NCBI RefSeq assembly: GCF_921293095.1
Contig: NC_060252.1
Coordinates: 6,510,001-6,574,000 of the forward strand
DNA from: Ischnura elegans
Taxonomy: Eukaryota; Arthropoda; Insecta; Odonata; Coenagrionidae
Direction of reading: 5' to 3'
DNA length: 64,000 nucleotides
Position 1 is the stretch's first letter; each line of letters begins with the position of its first letter. The position numbers were made by a program, and so were the translations under genes. This document shows, one piece after another, positions 1 through 12,200 of this stretch. The notes below the pieces were generated by a model, which ran no database searches, had not been told where the DNA came from, and was given only the letters and a program-made list of their open reading frames with translations.

Positions 1-399
1 TGTTTCCTCGATAATTCATTTTTTTCATTTATTTTTTTTACATTTATTTTCCTCTGACACTATACCCGTAAGTCCACATTTACTTTTATTTTCTTCCATG
101 TCACTGAGCCGCTTGTATGCTTAATCGTCTGTTTTGGAATCCGATGTAAACGATGTGCTATTCCCCCATTAAGATAAGTACACATGTGCCATTAATTAAA
201 TGGACCTTGGGGAAAACTAGGGGGGGTGGGGGGGAGGGGGCAAGCTATGGTTGTTCAAGTTGTAGGTAAGATTTAAGCATGGAAAAGGTGATTGAAATCA
301 ACATTTTAAGGAAGCTGCAATAGCTCTTTATTAGTTTTTAAAATTATTTGCTTGAAAAAATATTATTTTCCTTAAAGACATTTGCGATTTTTGCTTAGC

Positions 400-830
400 A
401 CCCGATGAAGCGTGTCTGCGTGGCAGAGGTGGATAGGGATAGAGCACCCTTTGAGAAGGGAGGCACGGCGCTATGGCCAATGGCACTCCTCTCTCACTCT
501 GCCAACGAAACGACCATTGAGTGCGGATCAGGCAGGAAGCGGGCAATATCAGCGTGCACCATTTGCATACGCACCGCTGCTGCTGCTGCCGACGATGATT
601 GTGTACGTGGCGTTGGGTTGGATGCGAGGTGCCCAGGTCCCGTCGGCGCACACTAGATGGAGTGACTGGCTGCTTCACACACGCACCTACCGCGGAAGAG
701 ATTTACCCTCCTTCCTGCTGTTCGCCTATCTTCCGTCAGGGCTGCTCTGTTATACAAAGATAGAGTGCGACGAGAAACCTGGGCGACTTCGCGTGAGCGT
801 CTACGCTGATTTTTTCATTCGATGCAGTTC
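400..830. promoter_or_regulatory. CpG-rich block, candidate promoter or 5' UTR
   Basis: This block is clearly richer in GC and CpG than the surrounding AT-rich DNA and carries a CTG/CTGCTG run near 580-590. Overlapping ORFs of 83 to 164 codons run through it but look like by-products of base composition. It may be the upstream promoter and 5' UTR of neurotactin, whose first exon is missing. A GC-rich transposon remnant is an alternative. Confidence 0.25.
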
Positions 831-986
831 ACCTTCTCACCAAGAATATACTGAAAAAAAAATATTTGTGAGAATTATCATTGCCGAAAAAAATTACGCT
901 ACTTAATTGTTTGAGAAGAAAAGCATCTAATGTGGAGAAACAGTGAAAATCTATTTTCAGCCAGTTCTAATAATCATTAAATATAT

Positions 987-1023
987 TGAAATCACTTTGT
1001 TGTAATAAGACAAAGTGATTTCA
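987..1023. repeat. Small perfect hairpin
   Basis: The 14-base arm TGAAATCACTTTGT (987-1000) is followed after nine bases by its exact reverse complement (1010-1023). It lies just left of the 1036-1343 MITE. Confidence 0.8.
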
Positions 1024-1035
1024 ACATGCTATATG

Positions 1036-1343
1036 CCAGTGGCGCAGCGAGGGGGGTTTTTTGGGGATAACCCCCTCCCCCCAGAGCTCAGAGAAATTTC
1101 TAAGTTTAATCCATTTTACTTCATTGGATTGATATTACTGATAGAATAGAGAAAGGATGAATAAAATATCCCCCATAAAGCCGTAAAGTTCACCATTTTG
1201 AACCATTTATCTTAAAATTCGGCAATTTATTAATCTCGCACCTGTCTCTTATCCTGGTGGGTATTCCATACCCTCACACATCCCGGTATTATTTGTACCT
1301 GAACCCCTTCCCCCCCAGCCCTAATTCCTAGCTGCGCCCCTGG
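1036..1343. mobile_element. Non-autonomous hAT-like MITE
   Basis: A 308 bp element with short terminal inverted repeats: CCAGTGGCGCAGCGAGG at the left and, reverse-complemented, CCAGGGGCGCAGCTAGG at the right, followed inward by G/C homopolymer tracts. The same end design (CAGTGGCG plus a G tract) recurs in this window at 44599. No ORF. The 8 bp flanks are AT-rich but do not match clearly, so the target duplication is uncertain. Confidence 0.65.
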
Positions 1344-1474
1344 TATATACTATCAACAGTATTACTCGGGCGAATGTATCTTTTATCCACTTACCATTTA
1401 TTTTGAGCTGGACGGGTTCAGGTGTAATTTGGTTGAAAGCCGTGAAATGAAATGCTTGGTTTGTCGGATAGGGT

Positions 1475-1770
1475 TAAAAATTGGTGGCTAGAGCGTTGGC
1501 CTCGCATCCAGGGGATTTGGGTTCAGACCCTGGTGGATATTTTTCATGCTCTGCCCGATATTTGTTTGAGTGCCTTAAGGAGGGTGCTTCGAGCACAGTA
1601 CTCTGTCCGTCGGATGGGACGATAACCCGTTGTCCCCTTGGCACATTTCGTTAAGAGCAGGCTAATGCAGGCGTCGGGTTTCTCTCCACCCTTCCCTCCC
1701 TATTTCTTCCTTCGTGGCGCAAATTACCTTAGCTCTTGGTCGCTCCTAAAAAGATCATATCATACTGTTA
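1475..1770 (+). mobile_element. tRNA-derived SINE, family 1
   Basis: The 5' part resembles a tRNA with internal pol III promoter boxes: an A-box-like TGGCTAGAGCGTTGG and a B box GGTTCAGACCC about 35 bases on. A non-tRNA body of about 200 bases follows. No coding capacity. Boundaries are approximate. Confidence 0.65.
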
Positions 1771-3489
1771 CTTGATAGGTTCCTCTCCATAATTGGGATA
1801 ACCTCATGGTTCGAAACAGAAAAATATCCTTATTTCATTTTTACGTAATTATTTATGAGGATATTAACGATTTAAATATGAAAACCTCGTGTATGTATCT
1901 CAATAAGCGCATGTATCTCAATAAGTGTTTTGTTGAAGTGAGTTAGTTGGATTGTTACCGTAATTATATGCCATGACGAGCTTTAAAAGTTTTTTATCAA
2001 AATTACATTTATTTCCTAAAATCAATCACTACTTCCCCAAGACCAGTGTCATAAACGTGATGCATGTGTAAAAACTCTTGTTTGGAAGCTCAATCTCTGA
2101 TGAAGTACGATCACAAGATAGTTCGTATGTTGGAAAATTTTCCCATCGCACCGGCGACGGTTTTACCGACAAGTGTCCACCAATGAATTTCAAAATAATA
2201 ATTAATATTCGCTACTCAGTACACGCTCCGAAATATTTCCTTTTGTTTCCACACACGCCTCTAACAGCTCGCAATTCAAGCAGATCGCAATGGCCTTTAC
2301 TTCGAAGATCGCATCAATTAGCAACTGTGCAAGCACGAGCACTAATGCTTTGATAGGGGTAACTTACCCTGGTAGGATTAGCAAACGAGGACTTTTTATC
2401 CCGCGGCCACCTACATAGACCGCCATTACCACAATAGGGTGGTCTCCTATTATTTTTTATTGCCTAAATCGAAAGATTACTACTCCTGGAGTACGCATTT
2501 CACGCTTTTACATTTTTTAATGACGATATCTATTTTTCGCGATTAAATGAAAAGTGAAAAATTTCAAGCGCGCAAAAACGCGACGGCTAAGAATGAATGC
2601 TGGGAAAAGCCCGTGTGACGTATGTCTGGTTCCCGCTGCCGCATTGTGAGGTGACATAGGGGCAAGGATGTGTGCGCCGCTGCGATGCAGGCTGCTAGCA
2701 GGTAGCAGAGTACCCTGCTAGCATGTAGCACTTGGCTTAAATAAGGATTATCAAACGAAGGAAACTTTCCGACCTTGGGCAATTTTAATAGGTGATTATT
2801 AAGAAATGTTTCCCTGAGCTCTGTGCCTCATATTGGTAATCTCAGACGATATAAAACTCCTATCTACTCGTATAGAAAATAGGTCCCTGTGACGTCACAT
2901 GGGGTGGCATCGCATGGGCGCCAATCTGGCCTTTTTCAAATGCGGTTAAAATTGACCATTGCCATTCGTCTAAACTGGGATTTATAAAACCAAATAATTT
3001 GTATATTATGAATACACTAATGGTGAGTAACGAATCGCAATCAATGCCTTTCGTTTTCTTTGACGAAGGTAACTACCCTGTTGCCGCCTTTATGGTGTTT
3101 TCATAAGGTTGGCATCCCATTTCGCATTCCTTACGCGCCGACCGACAGGCCGAATTCCCTCTGCGAAAGGACTTGCTTTCCTCGGGATGATCTGCCGCGA
3201 CTTGAAAAGGCATACAATTGGCCGGCCTAAAAAAGCTTGCGGTTTAGACCCACGTGCGATCAACCTTGATCATCCCTTGTTAGTCCTCGTCACCATATCC
3301 ACTTTGGGATGCCTGCCACTTACTCAGTTCACCGTAAATGCTCCCCCTGTCAATGCTCGCCTATAATAGCTCTTTGTCACCGGATCTCAGCCTTTGGAAA
3401 AACAACCCCCTCAGGTGGGAAGGCGGTCCTATGGTATACGATCTTTGAATCTGGTTTGTTGCCAGTGGCACTTGCCACACACTGACCCC

Positions 3490-3829
3490 CAGGGCCGGAA
3501 CTAGGAGTTTTGTCAGGGAGAGGGCAAAGATCAGTTTGCTACCACCAATACCCTGATTCCTCCTTGCTCCAATTCCCCTCCCCCACCACTAAAATATTAT
3601 ACGTCCGTGAGCTTTGTTTTTGAGATGCGGTGGTTGAAATTACACAGCGTATGGTCGCTGTTGAGAATTTTTATTAATATTCTTATCGTTTAATAATTTA
3701 TAAATTACTAATTAACATTAAATAATGAATTTTAAAAATTAAATAACTTTTCAAAAATAAAATAAAATTTTGCCGCCCCCTGAAATTTGCCACCCGGGGC
3801 ACGTGCCCCCCGCCCTAGTTCCGGTCCTG
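3490..3829. mobile_element. Non-autonomous hAT-like MITE
   Basis: A 340 bp element with inverted ends CAGGGCCGGAACTAGGA and CCTAGTTCCGGTCCTG. The flanking octamers CTGACCCC (3482-3489) and CTGACCTT (3830-3837) agree at six of eight positions, as expected for an aged hAT target duplication. The inside is AT-rich, with G/C tracts near the ends. Confidence 0.7.
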
Positions 3830-4444
3830 CTGACCTTGAATAACAATAGAATGACGGCCACTGCCGGTAGGTACGTCGGGTTCTTCTAACCTTCCAACGT
3901 GGCCGGCTACAATGCATTTCCTTTTAATTGAAAAATGCAGGAAGTTTGATCAGTGATTTTTACATAAATATTGTGGGAAAACATTTGTTGCTCAAGTTGC
4001 ATTAGGTATTACATTTGTTGAAGACTTCATTAGCAAGATTCGCCGTGAAAGCACCAAATCCTTCGTCATAGCTATTGTTTTCCTATAAATGTCTTGGTTG
4101 AAAATTAAAATATTTAACGCCATTATCCGTGGAACTACGCCAGGTGGATGCTGCCACATACGTATTTGGGATGAGAACCCTCTACCCTTTGGTTGGCCGG
4201 CTGGCATTTCGCCTCCTAATGTGTAATGCAATCGGGTGATTTGTTCCGCGATCTGCCACGCACCAATGCGGCGCCTCTTGTATCAGGGCCTCTCTTTCAT
4301 TGATGGGCCGCACGATTATAGTATTAGATACAAGTGACCTGAGTTGCGCAGCGGCAACAGCTAACGTTTGAGCTAACCATTAGTACAGCCTCTTTTAAGT
4401 CCCTTTTGGGTCATTATAATCCCCCGAAATGCCTTAAGACAGTC

Positions 4445-4600
4445 GCGTAACAATGGGGGGGGATAAGGGGATAGTTCCCCCCAAAGCCTCAGAGAAATTA
4501 AAAAAATATTAAAAACTATTGTCTAGTTTTGATATAAATAATATCTGCATCAGCTTTAAGTTAAATATTTAGAGCCAAAATGATGTAAAGTGTATTTCCA
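4445..4600. repeat. Dispersed repeat, copy 1
   Basis: The segment starts with a G tract, then CTCAGAGAAAT, TGTCTAGTTTTGAT, CTGCATC and TTAAGTTAAAT, ending near CCAAAATGATGT. The same words in the same order occur at 22020-22170. It may be a hAT-like non-autonomous element; the far end is unclear. Confidence 0.6.
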
Positions 4601-4923
4601 GGCTTGTCATTTTTCAAAAATTTTCTCAAACTCCGTCGCCTGGGAGGGGGGGAGAGGTCGCCACTCAGGCCAGGAGTCACATGACTTGTCCAAGATTTTC
4701 ACAGAGCTGTTCCATGGACATTTTGGGAATCGTTTGCCTTGAAACTTGTCCCGGGACAGAATCCACTGCCCAGCCAGCGCAGATGTGGTTGGACTTTTTG
4801 CGGGACACGGGACAAAGAATACTATTATGCGCACAATTACACATCATGCTCAATTTCTTTCATACCTTAAATTTTAGGTCATTCATATTCCTTAAATTCA
4901 TTTGATTTGAAGTTGAATTTTAC

Positions 4924-5168
4924 CTTGCCATAGTGCTACAAAGTCTAGTCCAAATTTTAACTTTTAACGGGTAGGTACTATTACTTTCGAGAATTTCTGC
5001 AACTTTCAATAATTCCTTAAGAAGAACTAGCAACAGCCTGTCGAGCCATTTCTTCCATGCTGCCTCGTATAAACTGACAAAATGTCCCAAAGAGATGAGG
5101 CCAATGGGAGCATCGGAGGACATTGTTCTCTGAACTGTTTTAAGAACGAAATCCCGCAGGACTTGATT
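4924..5168 (-). CDS. Unrecognised exon-like ORF
   Basis: On the minus strand an acceptor (CTTATTTCAG) precedes an open stretch of 81 codons plus two bases, ending at a GTAAAA donor. The peptide (for example LRDFVLKTVQRTM and WLDRLLLVLLKELLKVAE) looks like amphipathic helices, as in HEAT or ARM repeats. A second open stretch at 4607-4793, ending EFEKIFEK and a stop, could be a terminal exon in the matching phase, but its acceptor is poor. A third at about 5384-5492 (MRAALLLLFAAIRDL) is in a phase that does not join directly. I do not recognise the family. It could be the end of a host gene or a worn transposon gene. Confidence 0.3.
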
Positions 5169-5569
5169 CTGAAATAAGTCCCGTGGAAGTTAATTCAGGG
5201 AACACATTGACCGTTAAAACAGGGCTTTAAAATTGTCCACCCCCCTTCACTGTGCTGCACTAAAACTTGGAGTTTTAGAGGAAGACATTGAATTTTAAGG
5301 GTAAACAGCGAATGCCTGAAGTTTGTGCAAACAATATACTGTATAGGAATTTAAAAAGCATCAAATTTCCCCATCCAGGTTAACCCTCTCTATATCTAAT
5401 ATGTCCCTGGTGAAGCATTTTCAACCATGGGCGTTGAAGGTCCCTTATGGCTGCAAACAAGAGTAGAAGTGCCGCTCGCATATCCTGGGGAATATTGAAA
5501 AGTTACTACACATTTTTTATTTTCATGTCCCTCAAATAAAGGCAATGCTTACTACAAATTGAGTTGAGT

Positions 5570-5596
5570 CGATATATATATATATATATATATATT
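5570..5596. repeat. TA dinucleotide microsatellite
   Basis: A run of about thirteen TA units. Just to its right, about 5650-5680, lies GCCGGCGGGCCGCGGGTTGG, a GC-rich motif typical of hAT-type element ends, so it may sit inside an old element. Confidence 0.8.
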
Positions 5597-6919
5597 TTAT
5601 AAGGTGTGGCATGATGCAATACTTTCTATAGCCTCTAGGAGCTGCAAGAAATTAGCCGGCGGGCCGCGGGTTGGCAATCCTTTCCTTAGAGAGCCACCCT
5701 ACACCTCACTGTAGCACTGCCGAAGATCTTGCTTCCTTAAGCTAGCTACTTCCTCTCCACCCTCTCCCCTCCACCGGCTGAGTCAGTGCTCTATAGGACG
5801 AGGATCCCACGATTCCATCGCAAGCTCCCTCAGGAAGGTCAATGCTAAAAATCACTGTGACCAGAATGTGCCATCCAAATTTCCCAGAAGCCGAGAAGTG
5901 TCCGTGTAGAGAATGCAGTCAGTGCTGGAAGATGGATTTTAAGGAAGGATAGCATCGAGTATCCATATTCAAATCCTGTACGTAAATACAGATTACACGG
6001 TAGTTTGTAAGCCGAGGTTGAGCAATTTATGAAAATAATCTCTGAAGTGTGCGATATAAGATGAAGAATTCGCTATCTTACACTCGTAGAGTATGAAAAC
6101 TGCATGATGTTATCCTTTTGGTTGAATCAACAGTTAAAACAGTAATGAGTCTGAAAGTTTTTCACATTTTACCCTTGCTGTTAACCCCAGTTTTTGAAAC
6201 TGTTTCTTGACCAATTGCTTTTAATTTTAGTGCAGAAATTGTATGTCTTCCTGTCCATCGGAAAATTTACTTCAATCGTCAAAAATGTCATGCAGTTGAC
6301 TGAAGAAAACTGTAAAAAAACTCAACACTCTTAATAATTTTTCAACGGTTTTTAATTAAACTTTTGGAAATTTCATTTAGCTGACTGTTCATGTGAAAAA
6401 ATCTTGCATTTATTGGTACAGACCATTGCATAAGAGTAACTTGTGCATTTAGATTTAAGTAAACTATCAAATTCCGAAGTAAATTTTCCCAAGGATTTGT
6501 AAACTACCATAGTTTTGATATTTTTGCAATTGTAACTGCATTGATTTTTCCCTCGTAGGTGCTTATTATGATTTCAATTGGTACATTTTGATTTAATCTG
6601 GCTATGATAAAGTTGTAACATTATGTTTCCAGTACATCAAACGTAAAATCAATTAATGGTCTATCATGTTTCCTTTCATATTTCAGAACAATATTTTTTG
6701 TCTGAAATTCATAAAGGCATGGAGTTGTGGTTTGCTGAGCATAAGAGCCCGCTTGTAATAAACTTCAAAGAGAACCATTTGTCATAGAAAATAGGTATAA
6801 TCAGCACATGCATAAACCACATTGTTTTATTCAGTGTACCATTGAATATCGGGACCTAGTAAATTCACCTTCTTTTTGTGGTATCAATAATAATTATACA
6901 ATGGGAACAAGAATATTTC

Positions 6920-7170
6920 AGGAGTGGGGTATCATAGTAAGAAGAGTGTTTGGCAGCTCAATTACAGGGTATGGGGTTCAAATCCTGGATGAATCCCTCA
7001 AAACAAAATTCTAGAGGTGGATTTGGGAAAGGACTGGCCTCTTTCTACCCTGAATGTGTGAAATTCACACGTCCGAGGCTTAGTTTGGGCTGAGCTCTGC
7101 ACTCACCTATCAAATCCAATCTTCCCCTTGAGTTGATCAATCAGTGACTAAAAAGGGAATTCACTCAAGT
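6920..7170 (+). mobile_element. tRNA-derived SINE, family 2, copy 1
   Basis: Contains a B box (GGTTCAAATCC) preceded by an A-box-like AAGAGTGTTTGGC. The body (GGACTGGCC, TGTGTGAAATTCACAC, GGGCTGAGCTCTGCACTCACCT) closely parallels the copy at about 62773-63010. It abuts the inverted repeat at 7161. Confidence 0.7.
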
Positions 7171-7563
7171 GTCACCTCAAAAGTGTCACCTCCAGATCTC
7201 CTTCAATTTTGGCTAGGTTATAGGAAATGGATACCATTGGGGTGCTGTTTTCGTTTCAGCCGCCAATACTTTTCAAGATATTAGCGACGGAAAGGACGAG
7301 AGAAAACTCCTAACATTATGCAACCCGCAGCACAAAATGCCCCTTCAGTGCTCTTCATCCTATGCAACGGAGTATTTAAGGGCCTATTATCATGCTGAAG
7401 GTTGCATAAATTCAGCCATTCCCTTGGCACTTTCCGCTGCTAATATCTTGAAAAGTGTAGGTGGCTGAAACAAAAACTACGCCTCAATGGTACCCATTTC
7501 CTATCACCTTGCAAAATTTGAAGGAGATCTGTTGGTGACTCTTGAGGGACTTTCCTTGTGAGT
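7161..7563. repeat. Large imperfect inverted repeat (MITE-like)
   Basis: Arms of about 115-120 bp (7183-7297 and 7428-7546) are reverse complements with scattered mismatches; shared words include AGATCTCC, GGAAATGG, CTTTTCAAGATATTAGC and GTTTCAGCC. The 130 bp spacer is unrelated. Weaker inverted similarity extends outwards to TCACTC at both edges. No target duplication was identified. Confidence 0.7.
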
Positions 7564-9219
7564 GAAAGTTAAATTGCCATCGCAGGATGTATCCCCAAAT
7601 GATATTTGATTGTTTTCATGGGCACTAATTTTTTTATTTACATGCTATAAAGAAAGTAGTACTAAAGAAAAATTTGATCATTCGTTCAACTCACTATAAT
7701 TGCCATGGGAATCAAGTTCAAATATTCAACCATAGCCAAAAGGTCTGGAACAAAGTTCACCACTGGTAGTTGGGTTTGGAAAGCCCATATTCCTTTGTTT
7801 CTCTATCCTTGATGAGCTACAAGGGCATTACTGCTAATAGCGTGAACCAAGGTAGAATTGCCATGGGAATCAAAGAACCTGGATGTCATAATGGTCTGCG
7901 CAATGGCCTGGCTAGCCTAAGCCTGTCTAGTCCATTCAATTCCTGACCCAAAGAAATATTTTTCCATGGCAATTCATGTGAAGTTTACCACTATTAACAA
8001 ATCAGAGTAGGAATACTATTCATTCAGCTTGCTAGGCTGCTCAAAAGTTATAAATATTTATTCACTATTTTTTTAGATTCTTAAGAAACAAATAGTCAAA
8101 ATCTCATAATCATCTGCTATTAGAGATTTTCCCATTTACGTCAACGTGATTTAGCCCTCAAATTTTCAGTTGGTGGGTAGTTTCTTCATAGCTCTTGAAG
8201 ATTCGATGGAGGAGTCAATCATTACATATTTTAAGGCCCAAAAAATACGATGGTCTCAGATAATACTCTTAAATCATTTATCGACTGATTGATGTTCATT
8301 GCTTTGTTGCATTTGTGTGTTTGATGCTTTTGTTGTATTTACAATACCCATTTATCAGGTTTCTTATCATAATATTTTTACATGTTTTTAAATTGGTGTT
8401 TCGCATTCATTTTTAATTTTTCAATGTTTACCTAGTAGATATTTTTCATATTTTATGTATAATGTTTTTACCCCTGTGTTATAGGGCTAGAAAAACATAA
8501 ATAGTTTTAATTGAATAGAGATACTTTTTGATGCCTTGAGGTATATTAGTCCTTTCAGGATTCTTTGGTCATTTACTTTATAATTCAAGTGATTATGACT
8601 GTAAAAGAACTTTAAAGCATTACAAAAAGTAAATTTTAATTACATTCCAATGCTTATCATTATTCTTATTCCACTTCACGAACTTTTCAGTTTTTTATCT
8701 ATCTTATCCGCTCCTCAATTGAATACCTAGAAGATTTGAAAGGACTATAGTTACCCATGCACTGCAGTGATTTTTGCCAATGTATTACTTATCCCCTTTA
8801 ATTTGAAATAGAATAAGCATCCTTCAGTTGTTGTTGGATTTTGATATTTTCCCATAGCATTAAACTTGAATTTTTCGTTGGTTACTGATCTACGTATATA
8901 AAATGATTTCATTATTTCCTGGTCATGAGCTGATCACCCTTGCATTTTCATGTTCATTATATGGGTTTGTGATATTTTTCTCCCATTTTATGGCATTAAT
9001 TTGTAGTTGGATTTGTGTATGTACCTACTATATGGATTGATTGCTACCACCCTCATTTGGTAGTTGGCTGTACATAGGCGTAAATTATGCCTTTTGATTT
9101 TGGTGAGTGATCTTTCATTTATCACCGCAAGGAAGGGGTGCTCTTGAAAGTGCCAGGTGAATGGAGGGAACGCTATTTGAACGCAATGAACACAGCAGCA
9201 TTCCACTCAATGTTTGCAG

Positions 9220-12200
9220 GATGGCAATCCCGATGCGGAGGAGGGCAAGGACCTCTTGGAAGCGTCGTCTAATCCGAGTAGCCAGGCAGGAGCTTCAGGA
9301 TCTGGAGGCGGTCTTAAGGCCAAGCTAGCAGTCTTCGAGAAAATCCGTCTTCCTAAGACATTTTTGAAGAAAAACAAGGTTTCTAGCCAAACTCTCACCC
9401 TGGGACACAAATGCCAATGTGGTCGCCAGAAAATATGTTTATTTTTGCTCTGAAATTAGGTCCATGAACACTTTTTTTGTGCTATATCAGGCACGATGTA
9501 ATGGAAGTTCTTAATTAATATCAGTAAAATTAGACATCACAATATTTCCACTGGATTCTATTTAAATGTGATGCGTTTCCTTGTCACAAACAACACTTGG
9601 CACTTGATAATGTAACTTAATAATGATAATGTTTGTAAAAACGAAATGAACAATTATCAAGTGCCAAAGTGTTGTTTGTATCAAGGGAAACACATCATGT
9701 TAAAATAAAATCCAGCGGAAATATTGCAATATCTAATTTTACTGATCCATGAACACTGTCTATATGCATTTAAGTACAGCTCTAACAGGGTTCTCAGAAT
9801 TTATTATTTGAAGTGATTTAGCCTTATTGCCATGTTCTAGTATACTTCACTCGTTAATATGAGGATTGCAAATGTTCATCACCTCCAACGTATTCTATCC
9901 AATTTTAAATTTATATTTTAAAACTCACATTTCTACTAGGATGAGATATTCTCAAGCAAATTATTGTTTTTGAGTGGACTGTTATGTTTTAAAGTCTCAA
10001 CAGAAATATTTTGGAAGGAATTTATCATTCAGACATTGTAGTAGCATATCTACTGAAATCTCCAAATAAATTTGTACAATTTTTATGGCTGGTTGATGTG
10101 AATTAGAAGGTACCTGAAAAAGTATTCTTTGGCACTCAGTAAGCATAGTTTATTTTGATATTAATTTAAGTATACTGGGACTAGCCATGGTGATTGTGAT
10201 TTGAATTTTAATTGCAAACATATTTTTTCATACTACATACCACCTACTGTGTAATCAGGGAAAAATGGGAAAAAAACTTTTTTACCTAGGCCAATTTTCA
10301 TCATACTTCATAGCCATTATTGATATTTTAACATGTCATTGCAATCCTTATAGAAAATGATTTGACAATTTTGATGGCCTCAGCTGAAGTTTCAAAACGT
10401 TTGTGATAGATATTCATTTAGAAAATGGTATTTGATTTGAAAAAAAAAACAGCTTTTGATGAGTTTTGTGATTTGATCTGACAAAAAAAATGGGGTACCC
10501 TCTAACATCTCTGGTTTAGGTTTATATGTATATTGTATTTTTAATCAGTTTCCTTTCATGGAAGTTCATCAAGGATATGCTCATCAGTTCGTGTTTGCGT
10601 TAATGTTGATGATTTTTGTGCAGGACAAGGGTGAGGGTGGAGGGGAGAAGGGGAACCCAGGGGATGCCACGGATGGAGGAGCAGGTGGTGAGGAGGGGAA
10701 AGGAGGCAACGAGGATGAAGGCGAGAAGAAGGAAGGGGAGGGGACGGAGGGGGGAGGGGAGAAGATCGCCGCCACGGGAGAGCCCGACGACGGCATGGAA
10801 ACTGTCAAGCTGGAGTCCGATGTGGTGAGCACGGCAATCTATTATAACTCCTCACATGTTTGCATTCATTTGGCCTTTCTCACAACAACTTAACTTCACT
10901 TTCATTTTCCATTGTCTTTTGAAATTTTGCTCATCAGCCAATAGCATTCATTACTCTCCATACATATAAAGAAATTTGCTGAAAAACAAAGGAGGTGTTA
11001 AAACACCTTCAATATACTTTTATAACTGCATTAAATTTTCACAGATCAAGTGAGCATCCAGCCAAAAAATTAAATTGATGAGGGATTTAGAATTATTAAG
11101 CTGTCTCAGTCATTGATAGGCAGATTTAGAGGGGGAAGGGACAAATGCCACAACAGACGCTTAATAAATAGACAAAATTTTTTATATTGTTATTGTTATG
11201 TTTGTTTTATTTTGTGTATTCCTGAGTCTCAATTATCTAATTTTATGTTAATAACTTTCATGGTAAAACAAAGAGAATATTTTGTACAGTAATTGTTGTA
11301 TCTTGTTTTTAATCTTAGCTTTGAGAAGATCTTTTGCCTGTCTGCCCTTTGCTCTCCCCCCCAGAAAAAAATCTGGGATGCACCCGCTGGAGTCATTCAT
11401 TATAGTAATGCCTGGGCTGTTTATATTGTGTGTGCCTGTTAAGGCTGTTCCTCTCATGTGTCTTGAGTTTAGATTTAATGACTTTTTCTCTTTATTAACT
11501 CTTAGGAGAAGCAAGATGGAGACAAAGAGTCACGGAAGTCACTGAAGGAAGCCACTGGGGAGTGGGGGAAATATGAATGGCGGCACAGAATGATAACACA
11601 CGTCTCCAAACGGCGCTTCATTATTCTCTGTAAGTAGTATCTGCGTGCTCAATTTTATTCCACCATTAACTTCCAAATTGACCCATTAAATAATCTTTCA
11701 AATCTGCTGCGTTGCACTCATCCCAATTATTGCAGTGATATACTATCTTCTCATCAAATATTCATCAAAAAAATATCACTGGTTGCATCACTTTAACATA
11801 GAAAATGAAAAAGTTTTTTCACCTAAGATATATTTTCACCATTATTATCATTATGATCAGATGATCTCATTGGTGATAGTACTTGAGTACCTAAAAGAAA
11901 AAGTCATTTTGTCCATGGCCATACCCAGGAGGGGGCAGCTGCCTTCACCTAGAAGCGAAAATAAATTTAGTTCAATACGGAGGTTTTGAACTAATTTTCT
12001 TTTGGAGAAAAATTAAATTAGTCTAAGACATGGAAATAAAATGAAAATCATTAATTTTTCCAAGCAAATAGTTTTGCAAACTAGGTAATAATGCACTGTC
12101 ATACCTAATTTTCTTGAAATTTTGATTTCATTTACCTTCTCTGTGTTACAACTTGAACAACCACGGCTTGCACCCCCTCTAGTTTTGATCCTGGGTACGC

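Larger units (their letters stand above)
1..9219. other. Gene-poor left flank, upstream of the first neurotactin exon found
   Basis: No confident host gene is visible. The stretch holds a CpG-rich block (about 400-830), hAT-like MITEs (1036-1343 and 3490-3829), two SINEs (about 1475-1770 and 6920-7170), a dispersed G-rich-ended repeat (4445-4600), exon-like ORFs on the minus strand (4607-5168), a TA microsatellite, and an inverted repeat (7161-7563). The missing 5' exon(s) and promoter of neurotactin may lie here or further left. About 7600-9200 is AT-rich with nothing recognised. Confidence 0.6.

Noticed and set aside
412-906. 164-codon ORF in the CpG-rich block
   Set aside because: It overlaps other open frames on both strands, its composition follows the GC content, and no domain or splice context was recognised.
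1497-1545. Possible tRNA gene
   Set aside because: A- and B-box-like motifs are present but the cloverleaf does not close and a SINE body follows; called as a SINE.
10584-10832. Minus-strand Ser/Pro-rich ORF
   Set aside because: It is the antisense shadow of the Gly/Glu-rich neurotactin exon 10624-10824.
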